Source of the DNA: Pycnopodia helianthoides
Lineage: Eukaryota; Echinodermata; Asteroidea; Forcipulatida; Asteriidae
Reading direction: 5' to 3'
Length of the DNA stretch: 64,000 nucleotides
Assembly (NCBI GenBank): GCA_032158295.1
Contig: CM063249.1
Span: 1,954,501-2,018,500 of the forward strand
Part shown: positions 44,728-56,639 of the stretch, piece by piece
How the letters are laid out: each line of letters starts with the position of its first letter
Position numbering within the stretch: position 1 is the stretch's first letter
Made by a program: the position numbers and the translations under genes
The notes under the pieces: generated by a model
What the model saw: only the letters and a program-made list of their open reading frames with translations
The model's database searches: none
Told to the model about the DNA's origin: nothing

Positions 44728-44817
44728 GTAAAGAGTGAAAGATGATTTGTGTAGGAGAAGAAAACGTGACCGCTCTCTGCCATCATTCTCCCTGCAACCC
44801 CCCCCCCCCACTCCGGC

Positions 44818-44905
44818 GTGTCATGGCAGAGAGGTCTAGCGCACTAGACTCAAACTCTGGTGTTTCTGACCAGCAGAGTGGGGGTTCGAGTCCCGGTCTT
44901 GACAC
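44818..44905 (+). repeat. tRNA-Leu(CAA)-like sequence, probable SINE head
   Basis: Has an A-box-like TGGCAGAGAGG, an anticodon loop CTCAAAC (CAA with U33), a long variable region, a B box GGTTCGAGTCC and pairing ends gtgtca/tgacac. The D-arm spacing is short and the T stem has mismatches, so it is more likely a decayed tRNA-derived repeat than a working gene. It lies in cytospin intron 2. Confidence 0.5.
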
Positions 44906-45171
44906 TTGAATCTGCGTAGGACTAGACCGTACTCCTGTCAGCTTAATGTGTAAGCAAGTGGGCCAAGGGAGTTAGGATTTCATAACCTGTAATTATTTTA
45001 AATGCGGCTTCAGGTAGCTCTAGAGCATTTCAAAGGTAATAATTTGATGCAATGAAATGTTCAGACAAAGCACAACAGTGATAGATTTTTATTTCAGATT
45101 TGAAGACTTCTGGGTAACAATTTGTGATTTTGTATTTTCTTCAAATGTATGCTTTTATATTTGTTTTGCAG

Positions 45172-45288
45172 ACGATTGATATTACTAACTTCAGTAGTAG
45201 TTGGAATGATGGACTTGGTTTCTGTGCTATCATGTTTAGCTACATGCCTGACAAGATTCCTATGTATGAACTCAACAGTCAAGACAAG
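45172..45288 (+). CDS. Cytospin-A/SPECC1L-like, exon: CH domain middle
   Basis: 117 bp, 39 codons, phase 0 at both ends, acceptor ttttgcag, donor aag|gtaatg. Encodes [20 protein letters not shown] and then [14 protein letters not shown], the actin-binding-surface part of the CH domain, strongly conserved with vertebrate cytospins ([17 protein letters not shown]). Confidence 0.95.
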
Positions 45289-46105
45289 GTAATGGTTATT
45301 GCAAAACTATATCTTTCTGTAATGAAACCGAGGGAAAAGTGTTTACAGTGTACATGTAAGGGGCTGTGTAAAGTTTTCAAAATTGTTGTGGTCGAACAGA
45401 GAGTACTACTTTTGAAGACCCTTACCCTTTCTACCTCCAAAGTAGTGTTAGTCAACAGTTTTGTTTCGAAATTGATGTCCCCACATAGCGACATTTTTCC
45501 CGCACCTTTTAAGTCCACAGATAACCCCCCACCCCATTCTCTCTGTGAGACCAAGAACATGTTGACAACTTTGGTCAGCCCTCAAAAGTCTAGTTATTAT
45601 GAAAAAGAAAACATGCTGTTTTATCTATTTCTCTAAACTGCGGATTCTGTTCCCAGAAGCTTATTGAAATTTTTAACTCCAGGGGTCATCGAAAAGGTGG
45701 AAATGCCATCATTTCAACATACATATGTACCACCTAAAATTTGGATCCTATTTCTCAGACCTTTTTTGACTGCCTTAACTCTCACTCCAGTATATTTCTT
45801 ACAAATACAGGCATGATATTCTTTCTAGTCTAATCATTTCTTTTTCTTTTGCCCTTGGAAAAAATCTGAAAAATTGTGATTAAATAGCCTGAAAAGTATT
45901 AAAGCCTACACCACGTGTACATGTTGATTAGCCCTTGTACTTGAAAAAATGTTCCTACTGTTTTCCATGGACCACAAATAATGCATGCAAAAAGTGAGTG
46001 AAAGAAAACAAAGCCACATTTTATAATAATAATGTCAAGTAATAAACCACAAGGGAAACTGACTGGGTAAATTTTAAATGGTTTGGGGTTGAACAAAGAA
46101 AAATT

Positions 46106-46177
46106 GACTAGAGCAGGATTTGAACCAACGACCTCCGGATTAACGTACCGGCGCTCTACCAACTGAGCTATCTAGCC
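46106..46177 (-). repeat. tRNA-Asn(GTT)-like sequence, SINE head or tRNA relic
   Basis: On the minus strand 72 nt fold as a cloverleaf: acceptor GGCTAGA with TCTAGTC, D arm GCTC/GAGC, an anticodon loop ACGTTAA (GTT) on a stem with one T-T mismatch, and T loop TTCAAAT. A TTTTT run follows within two bases, like a Pol III terminator. The C at position 33 and the stem mismatches argue against a functional tRNA. It lies in cytospin intron 3, antisense. Confidence 0.5.
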
Positions 46178-46254
46178 CTATGTTGGCGGTCTCCCTATTT
46201 TGTCAATATCTTTGTTCAGGGGTGCCAGTCAGAAGCCATGCAACCCCAAACAAT

Positions 46255-46400
46255 TTATAATAATAATAATGACAATTTATATAGCGTTCATCCATGAAAC
46301 ATGCTCCTGGGCGCTTAACAATTTAAAAAACCAAAAACAAAACCCATAAAATTCCATACTGTTAAAACCTTAGAGAAAATACAGTTAAAAGGTAAATATA
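46255..46400 (+). repeat. SINE-like repeat with (AAT)n start
   Basis: aataataataatgacaattt followed by atatagcg and an A-rich stretch; same layout as 3676-3790. Confidence 0.5.
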
Positions 46401-46546
46401 GGCAGAACCTGTACACTAACAAATCAAATAAGTAAAAACAGTTAGGATTTTTAAGCACTAATTAAAAATCTGGCATCAAACTATTGAGCTCGCTAAATTC
46501 ACGATTTCAGTTTATTAATGAACTGCCAATTTATTTTTGTTTCCAG

Positions 46547-46606
46547 AGGCGTAACTTTACTTTAGCTTTCAAAGTGGCCGAGAGACTGGGAATCCCTTCA
46601 ATTCTG
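46547..46606 (+). CDS. Cytospin-A/SPECC1L-like, exon: CH domain, 20 codons
   Basis: 60 bp in phase 0, acceptor tgtttccag, donor ctg|gtaagc. Encodes RRNFTLAFKVAERLGIPSIL, matching the RRNFMLAF...ESVGI segment of cytospin CH domains. Confidence 0.94.
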
Positions 46607-47986
46607 GTAAGCTTTTTTTCGACTTCAACTTTAAAACTTATTTTTCCACAGTATCAATTAAGCAGTTCCAATGTAATGGGGGAATATATTTATGATGTGA
46701 GCTAATATTGGGTTTGCGGTAACACCATGTGTAAAAAATATCTACTTGCTGTGTAGATTTGTTCTTTAGAGAACTTGTCTTGCTATTGATTCTACTACCG
46801 CGGAGTAGGTTTTCCGGAATTCGGGAGACTTCTCAGTTCTGAAAAGAACTGTCCTGCTTATTAACTACTACCTGGGCGGGAGGTAGGAAATCGGCCTGGA
46901 CTACTACTTTAGCTAATTAGCTAATTTGACTCCACAAAATGGCCGACTGTGTTAGTTCACGATGTGAAAGGAAAACCACGCAATTTCGAGGCATATTTGT
47001 GTCGATCATTGTATTCTACTTTTAAAACATCTTTCTAACCATATACATGTACATGTATGCATTTTATAACAAACGGTTACAAACGCTTTTTATAGACCAA
47101 CTCGCCTGATCCAAGGCAAAGTGTACCTCTAAGGCGGGAAGTATTATTATAAATTATCACAAGTAAAGATACTAAGCAGTTAAGGGCCCTGGAAGAACTG
47201 ACAGCCAGGTAGGGCTCAATGTACATGCGGCTAACGAAGAAAATAGCTTCCTATGTAGCAACAACATTCTTACAAAACAGTTTTTCCTCAAAAAAATTAG
47301 AAGGGTTTTTAGGGCGTGAATTTTCAAATGTGCTGAATAGTAGGATATTAGCTTTGCCCAAGATTTTATAAGATTAGCCTACATGTATCTAATTAAGTAA
47401 AACGTCATCCTGCAAGTAGACTTGATTGATAAAGCAAGAAAAGAAATATATAGATATATAGAGAGGAAATAGACCGGGCACTGCCTGGGGCTAAATTTGT
47501 AAAGCTTTTTACCCGTTAGGCAAATCTTTGCACTCACTAAATCGTGTAATAGTATAATGGTGTTTCAGAATTTAAGAATGCGACAGGATAAAATCAGCTT
47601 TTGAAAGAGCTGGCCTACACGGATTTGTTCAATTCTTGATAGGAAGTCTAAACTAGCCCCAATGATCCTTTTAAAATTCTTCCATCTGAAATGCTGTCAT
47701 CTTCAAGAAAATTGTGTTCATGTCCACTTTATACTGCTAGAGGAATAAGTATGAACACGTCAACAGTCCTATAGTACTGTGAGTGTCAAACATTGCTCTA
47801 TGTAAGCTTTGTTGTCATTCCAAAATCAGCGCTATACCAACCCCTTAGTTACCAGTTCACTATCTTTTCTATTACACTCCATGAGTGGCATGGATTAACC
47901 TCAGTGTCTTTTGGACTGATTTCGTCAAACTTAGCAATCACTTCTGGACTAACTTAATAAGTTTAATCCCTTACCTTTCACCTTAG
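46607..47986 (+). other. Cytospin intron 4
   Basis: GT-AG intron of 1.38 kb without a recognised gene. A short palindrome ctactaccgcggagtag lies at about 46791-46807. Confidence 0.7.
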
Positions 47987-48076
47987 GACATTGATGACAT
48001 GGTCAAGATGGAGAGACCCGATTGGCAATCGGTCATGACGTACGTCACATCACTCTACAAGCATTTTGAAACATAG
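47987..48076 (+). CDS. Cytospin-A/SPECC1L-like, terminal exon
   Basis: Acceptor ttcaccttag; encodes DIDDMVKMERPDWQSVMTYV and then TSLYKHFET followed by TAG. The final FET and the PDW-V-YV-YK pattern are typical of the cytospin C terminus, so the end of the protein is complete. AATAAA motifs occur at about 49306-49325; if used, the 3' UTR would contain the whole 104-bp satellite. Confidence 0.95.
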   Translation, partial: DIDDMVKMERPDWQSVMTYVTSLYKHFET

Positions 48077-48555
48077 CAAGCCATGGCTACCCAGAGGTCA
48101 AAGGTCAGCTGCTGCAGAGTCCACCGCTGAACAGTTGAAGTCATAATCTTCGGTAAAGATGTGTCGGATGCTTCGTACATGTAGCTTTTTTTCCTATTTA
48201 GATTCTTCCGTATGTTATTTTCCTATTTCATCAGAGCCAGAACCTACTTTTACAGAGCTACTTAATTAAGCAGAGACATTGCTTAAAATTTTTCTGCTGA
48301 GTGGAAATTGGCAGGATGCCAGTCACATGTGGTACATCTTTTTGTAAAATCTTTTTGAAATGGTAACTTTGCTGGTAAGGATATTCTGGTAAGCATAATT
48401 TTGTTGTGCTTAGTTACTTTTTGTGCTTAAAGTAAGCCTACTCACAGATTAATTTTAAAGTAATTCTATATTAGCAGAGTGCACTTATATTTAAACATTC
48501 CTCAATCTGTCAATACAAGAAAGTCCAGAATGTCTGATTAACCCTAACTCCACAT

Positions 48556-49281
48556 GGGAACTCAACACCCAAACTGCTGGACTCTGGTTATGGTGGTATG
48601 CCTGATCCCATGTAAAGCATGATCAGTTTACTAGTGCAGTCCTCAGTCCAACACCATTCAGTAACTCAACACCCAAACTGTTGGACTCTGGTTATGGTGA
48701 TATGCCTGATCCCATGTAAAGCATAATCAGTTTACTAGTGCAGTCCTCAGTCCAACACCATTCAGTAACTCAACACCCAAACTGTTGGACTCTGACTATG
48801 GAGGTATGCCTGATCCCATGTAAAGCATAATCAGTTTACCAGTGCAGTCCTCAGTCCAACACCATTCAGTAACTCAGAACCCAAACTGTTGGACTCTGGT
48901 TATGGTGGAATGCCTGATCCCATGTAAAGCACGATCAGTTTACTAGTGCAGTCCTCAGTCTAACACCATACAGTAATTCAACACCCAAACTGTTGGACTC
49001 TGATTATGGTGGAATGCCTGATCCCATGTAAAGCATGATCAGTTTACTAGTGCAGTCCTCAGTCCAACACCATTCAGTAACTCAACACCCAAACTGTTGG
49101 ACTCTGACTATAGTGGTATGCCTGATCCCATGTAAAGCATGATCAGTTTACTAGTGCAGTCCTCAGTCCAACACCATTCAGTAACTCAACACCAAACTGT
49201 TGGACTCTGACTATAGTGGTATGCCTGATCCCATGTAAAGCATGATCAGTTTACTAGTGCAGTCCTCAGTCCAACACCATC
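48556..49281. repeat. 104-bp tandem satellite, 7 copies
   Basis: The landmark ctcaacaccc starts at 48561, 48665, 48769, 48873 (variant), 48977 (variant), 49081 and 49185, a strict 104-bp step. Units end with cagtccaacaccattcagta. Copies differ by a few bases and one single-base deletion in the last. It lies 480 bp after the cytospin stop codon. Confidence 0.95.
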
Positions 49282-50807
49282 TCCCTTGCGCTGTTGGATG
49301 TGTAATGAAATAAATAAATAAATGAATAAATAACTGGTGTTCGTACAGTACATCATGTACCTTGCTTCATGCAAAATACCAGTGAAATGATTGTCAAGTG
49401 CCGAGTCCATCACACTCTGAACCACTTGCTCCTAGGTGTTGATGATGGTAGGGAGCTACATGTGGCATCAAAGTCCTGACAATTTCTCTTTTGGGTTATA
49501 CTGTATTTTGGTTGGTATAACATTGGTTGAGCTGAGGGATATAATCATAGATATCTGGGCCTTGGTACCAGTGTAACCTGCACAGTTAGAACCCGCTAGA
49601 CTTTTTGATATTAATAAAGCCTTTCTATGCAAGGTGTCTGTTTTTTCGCTTTTTGAGCTGTGTGTTTTTGATACGATACAGCCTGCATTCCACTCTGTGT
49701 CAATATTTATAGCTGGTAGGGTGATGTTTCCATCCATCATCAGTGTCTCTGAATGTTGTTGTAAACATTCCGATATTCAATGATTTTGTATCCGTTTCAA
49801 AACTGTGTTAAAGACGTACGGTAGAAACGGTAGACTGTAGGCTTCAAAGTGTGTCCTAAACATAATAAGATTACTTTCTTCGAGAACAAGTTAGCCAGGG
49901 GTCCATGATTTCTCAAAGACTTTTGGCGAGTGTGAAATAGTGGGAATTTATTAGTGTTTTTTTTTTTTTTTTTTTCAATGCGTTGTAATTTTTTCAGGGA
50001 TTTTTTCTTGATCTGGTAAGCATTATTATCACGATAGATTTTGCATACTTGTTCCAAAATACATCTAGACTGAAAGCTGACAAGTCTAAATGACCATTCC
50101 AAATGACAAGTCTAAAAGGCCATTCCAATAATTAAAAACCTTTCACTGCTCAGCTCTATAAGAAGTAAGCTTGTTAAAAGGTGTAAAAAATTACTATCAA
50201 CTACAAATCATTCCCATTATCGTTGTCTGTAAATACTTAGATACGAGTCAAAACTGTCGTTGCATTCCTGCATCGAGGAAAGGAATCAAACGAGTTCTGA
50301 TAAAGCTCATTCGTTTTTAGATGGTAATAAGATATTCGTATTCGTATTCAGGGCCCAATGTCAATGGCACTGCCTCGCCGCTGAGTTCTGCGGTCACGGC
50401 CTACAGAATCGTGTGCTTTACATGGGGCCGTAAGCGCAGATTTCACCGGTAAACAGCACCATGTACTGGGACCAAGATCTGTGCTTAAATTTTCCAAAAT
50501 ATTTGCTGCATTGGTACTTACAAAATTTAATACTGAACAAGTTTTTAAAGTTATAAATATATCACTTGTGTTGTGTAAAAGCATGTGAAGTGATCTTGAC
50601 ATATTTTGCATATATATTTCCTCACCGAATAGATAGTGTTTTTCCCCCCCATTTTTAAAAATCCATCCAGAAAAAAACTGTCCATATCTAAACGTTACAA
50701 AAGTGGTTATTGATGCTAGAGTCAAATATATCAGAAAATGTGCTTCTTGTTTTACAGCATTAACTTGAAAATCTATTAAGTTTTAAATACCAACCCTCTG
50801 AGTATTC
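49282..50807. other. No gene seen
   Basis: Holds (aata)n at 49304-49325 and a T22 run near 49957. No coding family recognised. Confidence 0.5.
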
Positions 50808-51062
50808 GACCGATCTATTAAGCCCCGCCCAATTATGTGATTGGCCAATGGCCAATCACAGCCAAGATTGTGCAAGAGTGACTACAAGAAGTCTGACACG
50901 ATAAAAATCCATTTCGGGGTGAACAGGGAAAAATTTGACTCGAGCGAGATTTGCACGTGTACAATATTTTGACAATCGAGAGGGCAGGATCTCATGTTGT
51001 AGTGATACTTGTGCTAGTGCAAGGCAGTAACTATGGTGGGCCGCCGCTTATTAGATCGGTTT
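50808..51062. mobile_element. Short inverted-repeat element
   Basis: Ends ccgatctattaagccccgcc and its approximate inverse (ccgccgcttattagatcgg). The interior contains attggccaatggccaat, a back-to-back CCAAT palindrome. Confidence 0.55.
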
Positions 51063-51232
51063 TATTGTATGTCACATGTAAAGGGTAGCAGGAATGTCCA
51101 TATGGAGATAATTTATTGATTCATTTACTTCAAGTCAACAGTGATTTCTGTATATTATAAAGAGGGCTAAGAATGTCCATAAGTGCAAATCACAGAGAAT
51201 CAAAAGTACTCTTTCAGATTTTGCTAAGTATC

Positions 51233-51420
51233 AGGGCCCAACTTAATAGAGCTGCTTAAGCAGAAAATATTGCTTAACAATTTTCTGCTTAGTTGATATA
51301 AGGATGTCGGTCACAATTTAAACATTTTTGATGGTACTTTGGTTGGTAAGCTTATTCTGGTAAGCATAATTCTGTTGTGCTTAGCTACTTTTTGTGCTTA
51401 AAGCAGCTCTATGAAATTCC
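51233..51420. mobile_element. Family B element
   Basis: Starts gggcccaacttaatagagct and ends aaagcagctctatgaaattc, with taagcataatt and tgcttagctac motifs inside. Confidence 0.65.
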
Positions 51421-51436
51421 GCCATGTTTTTCTAAA

Positions 51437-51606
51437 GACCTTATGCACATGATGTTATATGACTTGGGCGCTCTCGGTAAAAGATCAAAGGAAGGTTGCT
51501 CATTGGCCCGTCCTGTGCGCTGTTCATGCATAGATGTGCGTTTTCCATTGTTTCATCATCGTTTTACCTCTAAGATGGCGGCGTGATGACGTCAATGTAT
51601 AAGGTC
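51437..51606. mobile_element. Short inverted-repeat element with CRE and YY1-like motifs
   Basis: The ends share gaccttat as an inverted repeat. Near the right end aagatggcggc (51572-51582) and tgacgtca (51587-51594) occur 4 bp apart, a YY1-like and a CRE palindrome. Whether the element is a transposon or a promoter remnant is unclear. Confidence 0.4.
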
Positions 51607-54600
51607 CATAGTGTATACATTTGGTGTGGTCTGATTGGTAACCACTCCAAGGAGTGGCAAGGTGTTGCATGTCACATTCAGGCCATGTCACACAGGGCGA
51701 TTCTTTCAGGCATCTTGGAGGCGACCAACTCCACTGTATGCGAAATGAACACTTCGGCAACACAAGAGACGACAGTCTTCTAGCTTGTAACTCGCTGTCC
51801 CCAAGAAAATAATGAGAAAACTGAAATGTGAATGAATTTTCTTATTGGCCATCGCCTGAACCGGTTGCCTGCAAATTGCCTGGTGTCACGTGGCCTTCAG
51901 AGCTACAACTAATATTGTGTGCACTCACTTCTCCAGGCATTATGAGCTGCCTAAAGAATCCATATGAATACACACATCATTGTTACTAATGGAGGATCTT
52001 ACCTGGGTCCGAATGGGCTTTACATCAGCACAATCATTCTGTCCCAATCTAAGATGACCCTGCAAAACTGTCCTGTTGAAATGAAGGTGATTTACGTTGG
52101 CTGCAAATGAACTAGCTAAACAGCATGATCTGTTCACAGTGTGGTCTGTAACATGTTCGGCCTTATGATGGCTGCTGTTGTAGCAGAAGAAGCAATGTTT
52201 CATACTTAAATTTTAAAATATTGCTTAATAAATTCATTTGCTTAAAGGTCTTTTTCATTTCAGTCTGAAAGCTTACTGATTATGAAGTTCATACTAAAAC
52301 AATTTTTGTCTGTGAAATACTTCCTACTGAAATAAATTTAGATATCCGAGAAAATTATCTGAAAACCTAATCAAACACAACAGTTGATTTCGGTTGTTAC
52401 AACCAAAATTAAGGACAATGTGTTTACATGCTGAAAATTGTGCATGGTTTTTCACTATTTTCTCCTGACTCGATCACACAACGGATTAAGCCCAAATTTT
52501 CACAGGTTTGTTATTTTGTGTATATGGTTAACCACACAAATCATAAACACTGTCATGGACTATTTTGACAGCTCTATCACTCCTGTATAATACCTTTAAC
52601 AAACATGAGTGGGGAACCAGTCATAAGTAGTGTACATTTCATAGCATTTTGGCTGGTAAACCATATTTATCTGTGTTTAAGCAACAAATCTTACGTAACA
52701 GCTTCATGAAGTTGTGACCTGATGGCTTAGAAATGTCAAAGCTCAATCTTTTTATGTGTCTTGGCAGTCAATCTCTCTCGTCAGTTCTATGTTCCGATTT
52801 GGTGATCACAATGGCATTCCAAATGATTTTGAATATTGCCCAATCAAGATCTTTAAGAGCCCGATGTCGAACACAGATTTCAAGTTGCACTGCTCGAAAT
52901 ATCATTTATGGTAAACTATTATTTGCTTGTCGTGTTCATGGTTGTCTGTCGTTGCATGTAGAGCCTCGGCTTCATGCTTCATTTGGAGCGTATTTATGTA
53001 TCTGTTTGGATGAAAGTGTCATTACACTAATACCATGACAATACAGAGTTTAGTAATGCTTCTATTCACCGCTGTCCCCAATTCAAGGCTCTACACGTAA
53101 ATGGCTGACCACGCAAATGGCTGACCGTGCAAAGGGCAAACAGTGAATCTTCATATTCTCTGGGTTTGATTATTTGTAGAAGGTAATTTGTGATAACAAA
53201 ATGATACCACAGGATATGTTAATCGTAAATAAGCAGTATTTGAAATAAAACAGTAATGTAATTTGTAAATCATCATGTAAATTATATTCAAGACAAATCA
53301 GTATTGGTATTCATCAGATCGGATGACCCGAGGTATGTTTTTTAAAAAAACGTAGCAACAATTAATTGCAAATTGTAAATGCAACGGCTTCTCATGACTC
53401 TTCTTGCCCTTAAAGGGTCTCATTGTCCTCAAATCTCTCAAATTTTTGCTGTTTGGAATTGCTCCTTATCCTCTCCAAGAGTTGATCATGCACAAGACAA
53501 TCTGTAGTGCATTGTAATTAGTGAGTAGTGATTAAAAGAATGTAAATTCGCCTCTGGAAATACAACCAGCGGAACTTACGGTCTGCCATTTTGCGGAGTC
53601 AAAAATGATGTTCAACAAAATAGCGGACCGCGTTCTGTCATGAAATTGTACATAAAACCACACAAAAAACCAGTCTTACATACATGAGCAATTGGGAAGA
53701 ATCACTATTTATAATTTATTTACACATGGGATGGAGGTTTGGATGGGGGTAGGGGGGGGGATGGTCTGTCTACCGTGGGATCACTGCCATTAATTGCAGT
53801 CAACAGCTTCGGCCAAAATGCTACAAGCATTCAATGTTTTCTCTACAGAGTCACAAAAGTGTGAGGAAGTTATTTGTTTGACTGTACCAAGAGTTTGTAT
53901 ATTAGTGTGGAAAAGAAATTTGAAACAAGAGTATGTTTTGAATTTGTGAGCATCAGCAGGTGTCAAAATAGACTTAATGTGCACAACAAGACTACAAAGT
54001 GATCACAACTTATTGTTTTATGAAATATTGTTTTGCATTATTAAATGCAGTTATTACCTCAGATTATTGTAATGTGCCGTGTGTCATGTGGTATTCATGG
54101 TTTTAAAGTAAATATTATAGTCTAAGTTTATTTATTTTTTCCATTATTCTTTGTGCGAGATATTTTGCATATATGAACGCTAGACCATGAAATATATTTT
54201 GCCGTGCTGTAATTTGTAAATGTATGTTTGTATTTTTGTAGATGTTTTCTTTTTATATGCGCATTTACCCTAAAGGTCACCATTTTTGTAAAGCTGATTT
54301 ATAGTAAATTGTGCTCAGCAAATTTTTCTGCGGAGCTAAAATTTGCAGGAAACCAGTCACAAATAATATACATTATAGGCAAAATGAAATAAAAAACATG
54401 TTTAGCGTCCTGCCTTTTTGAAAAAGAGGAGGAAGCGGCCCTTTTTTTTCTTCTATAAATACTACCATTTCTGCCCTTAACGATTATTATTACCAATAGG
54501 TAAACAGTAACCTGCACAAAAAGCTGTACTTAAAAAGTTATTTATTTTAACATTCAATATCAATGTATCTTTAAAACTGTATTCGCATTTGGTTATTCAG

Positions 54601-54922
54601 GTCTTTCACGTCCCTTTTTTTCCATTTTCTGATAGAGATATTATCAACCAACCACCGCTCTTTAAGACGTTTTTGTATTATGGTATTTGTACATTTTTTG
54701 ATGTTAATATTATTCGTTATTAATGTAGACTAAATAACTAGCAAGTTTGGATTTCAGTGCATTCCATTTTTTTGTAGCCTTCTTCAAAGATATGGTACAT
54801 TATTTATGACTGGTGTTTTGTGAACATGACTGTGTTGGAGCCTAGGAAGCCCATACCAATACTCTTTTACATGTGTTACCAAAGTCTTTAGTAACACCTG
54901 CAGCTGTAGCCACAGCCACCTA
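51607..54922. other. No gene seen; element fragments
   Basis: A fragment with the shared core at about 52446-52590 (ends gtataatacctttaa), family B fragments near 52600-52712 and 54290-54545, and a G run near 53751. Open frames up to about 100 codons show no family resemblance. Confidence 0.5.
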
Positions 54923-55212
54923 TTAACTCGTTGACTGCCTGTCGTAGATTCGTAGGGCGTTCCCATTTGCCAAGTGCAGTGCGCATGCGTGCATACCAAA
55001 TAGCTACTATACAAAACAAAATTGAACATACACATTCTAAGGATGCCATGTCCTCACCACTGCCAGAAGCGTATTTGTTGCGTGCTCAGTGATGCCAGTG
55101 TATTTAAATAGCAATACAAAGCCCTTTCATTCCCTACGAGTATACTCGTAGTGGCAGAAGCGGTTACACCTGTTACTACGAATATACTCGTAGGCGGCAG
55201 TCAACGTGTTAA
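54923..55212. mobile_element. piggyBac-like MITE with TTAA target sites
   Basis: TTAA flanks both ends. The 13-bp ends CTCGTTGACTGCC and CACGTTGACTGCC (as inverse) differ at one base. The right part contains two near-identical 18-bp palindromes, ctacgagtatactcgtag and ctacgaatatactcgtag. No coding capacity. Confidence 0.75.
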
Positions 55213-55744
55213 AATGCGGCCTTACTGTTTGTGAATTTTATCCCACTTCCAATAGCCCACATGCATGTCCCCAATGCCCACGGTCGGCGTGCAAAGGATT
55301 CTGGGTAAAATCCGAGTCCAATAAACACCGGCAACCATTATGGCGCACTGATTTTGAAGCAGTGCCGTACACAACTGTAAAACCTGGCATAGTTAGTTAT
55401 ATGTAAACTACAGCATCTAGGCAGCTTGATATATTTGTAACTACTCGGTTTCCCAAGATGCATTGCGGTATATTTTTAAGATGGCCCTTTTGCATATCAG
55501 CTATTGTCCGGGTAAAATATTTTCATTAGTGTAATTGGGGTGTGAGAAAATTCTCAATTTTGATTGGCTTAATTAAACATGCACAGTATAAACGTGCACA
55601 AAATCTGCGATAAAGCATGCATGACAATTTTGTATTTTTAAGTAAAAATTGGTTTTGCACGTTGAAATCTAGAACATCTGGAAAAGACCACCCTTCTCAA
55701 ATACAGATAATGTATCATAGCTTTAACATTTTAACCTTTTTCCC

Positions 55745-56087
55745 TTAAAGGTATTGTACACTTTTGGTAACAGCTCAAAATCAGTGTCCACATTTTGTGT
55801 GATTCAACATATGCATGAACAAACAAACCTGTGAAAGTTTGAGGTCAATTGGTCATCGAGGTCACGAGAAAATAGTGAAAAGAGATCTTATGTGTTTTCT
55901 GTTTTTTCAAATTATCGCGCGCGATAATTTACTATTGTTTTACTTGTTTCTCAGAAACGATAGCATTTTAGGCAGAAATATTTTAAGGAACCCTTTCTTC
56001 CACTATTTACTTTAAATCATGTAAGTTATGTTTGAATCTGTGAACATTGTGTTTTTCGATCTTACCAATAGTGTACAGGGCCTTTAA
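55745..56087. mobile_element. TTAA-ended element, family D copy 2
   Basis: Starts ttaaaggtattgtacacttt and ends agtgtacagggcctttaa. It is the inverted relative of 38565-38920, with the core at about 55827-55885 and a central atcgcgcgcgat palindrome. Confidence 0.7.
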
Positions 56088-56639
56088 CCCTTATTATTTT
56101 GAATACAAACCTTATTAATATATATCAAACTCATTCATTGAAACCCAATACTATTTTTGTAGAGCCACGAATGCAGAATACAGTCACATAATTTCAGTTG
56201 TTAATTTAATATTGCCTGCATTATACAAGACACACAATGACTGGTTTCGATTGATGTGTATGGTTGGGCGGGGCTTAATGATTCCGGTAACTTATGACAA
56301 GCTGTTTATATCCCTTTAAATATGAGCATGAATGTGTATAAAATAGAAGATTTATATGTGTATCTCATTGAAAGCAGACATTATTAACAACATCAGCGTC
56401 AATTGAACATTTTTGTGTCAAATTGTGTTATTTTCTGAAAACAACTCATTGTCTTTTTCTTTGTTCTAGTGGTTTTTCTTCAGAAAAGGGAATAATAGAA
56501 CAACAATGGCAGGACCCCGTAATTTCACTGTAAGCCACGCCCACTTCATACAAAATGGCACCATGATGCATTGAGCTAGTTTTTTTTATTTTAATGATTT
56601 ATGCAGGAACAGTTTCATAATTGGACTTGGCTTTTACAT

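Noticed and set aside
44818..44905. A functional tRNA-Leu gene
   Set aside because: D-arm spacing and T-stem pairing are defective, and no terminator follows closely.
48556..49281. CRISPR-like array
   Set aside because: The 104-bp units are contiguous with no repeat/spacer alternation, and the sequence is animal.
52733..53038. 101-codon frame with hydrophobic stretches
   Set aside because: No homology recognised, no splice or promoter context, and length expected by chance in this much sequence.
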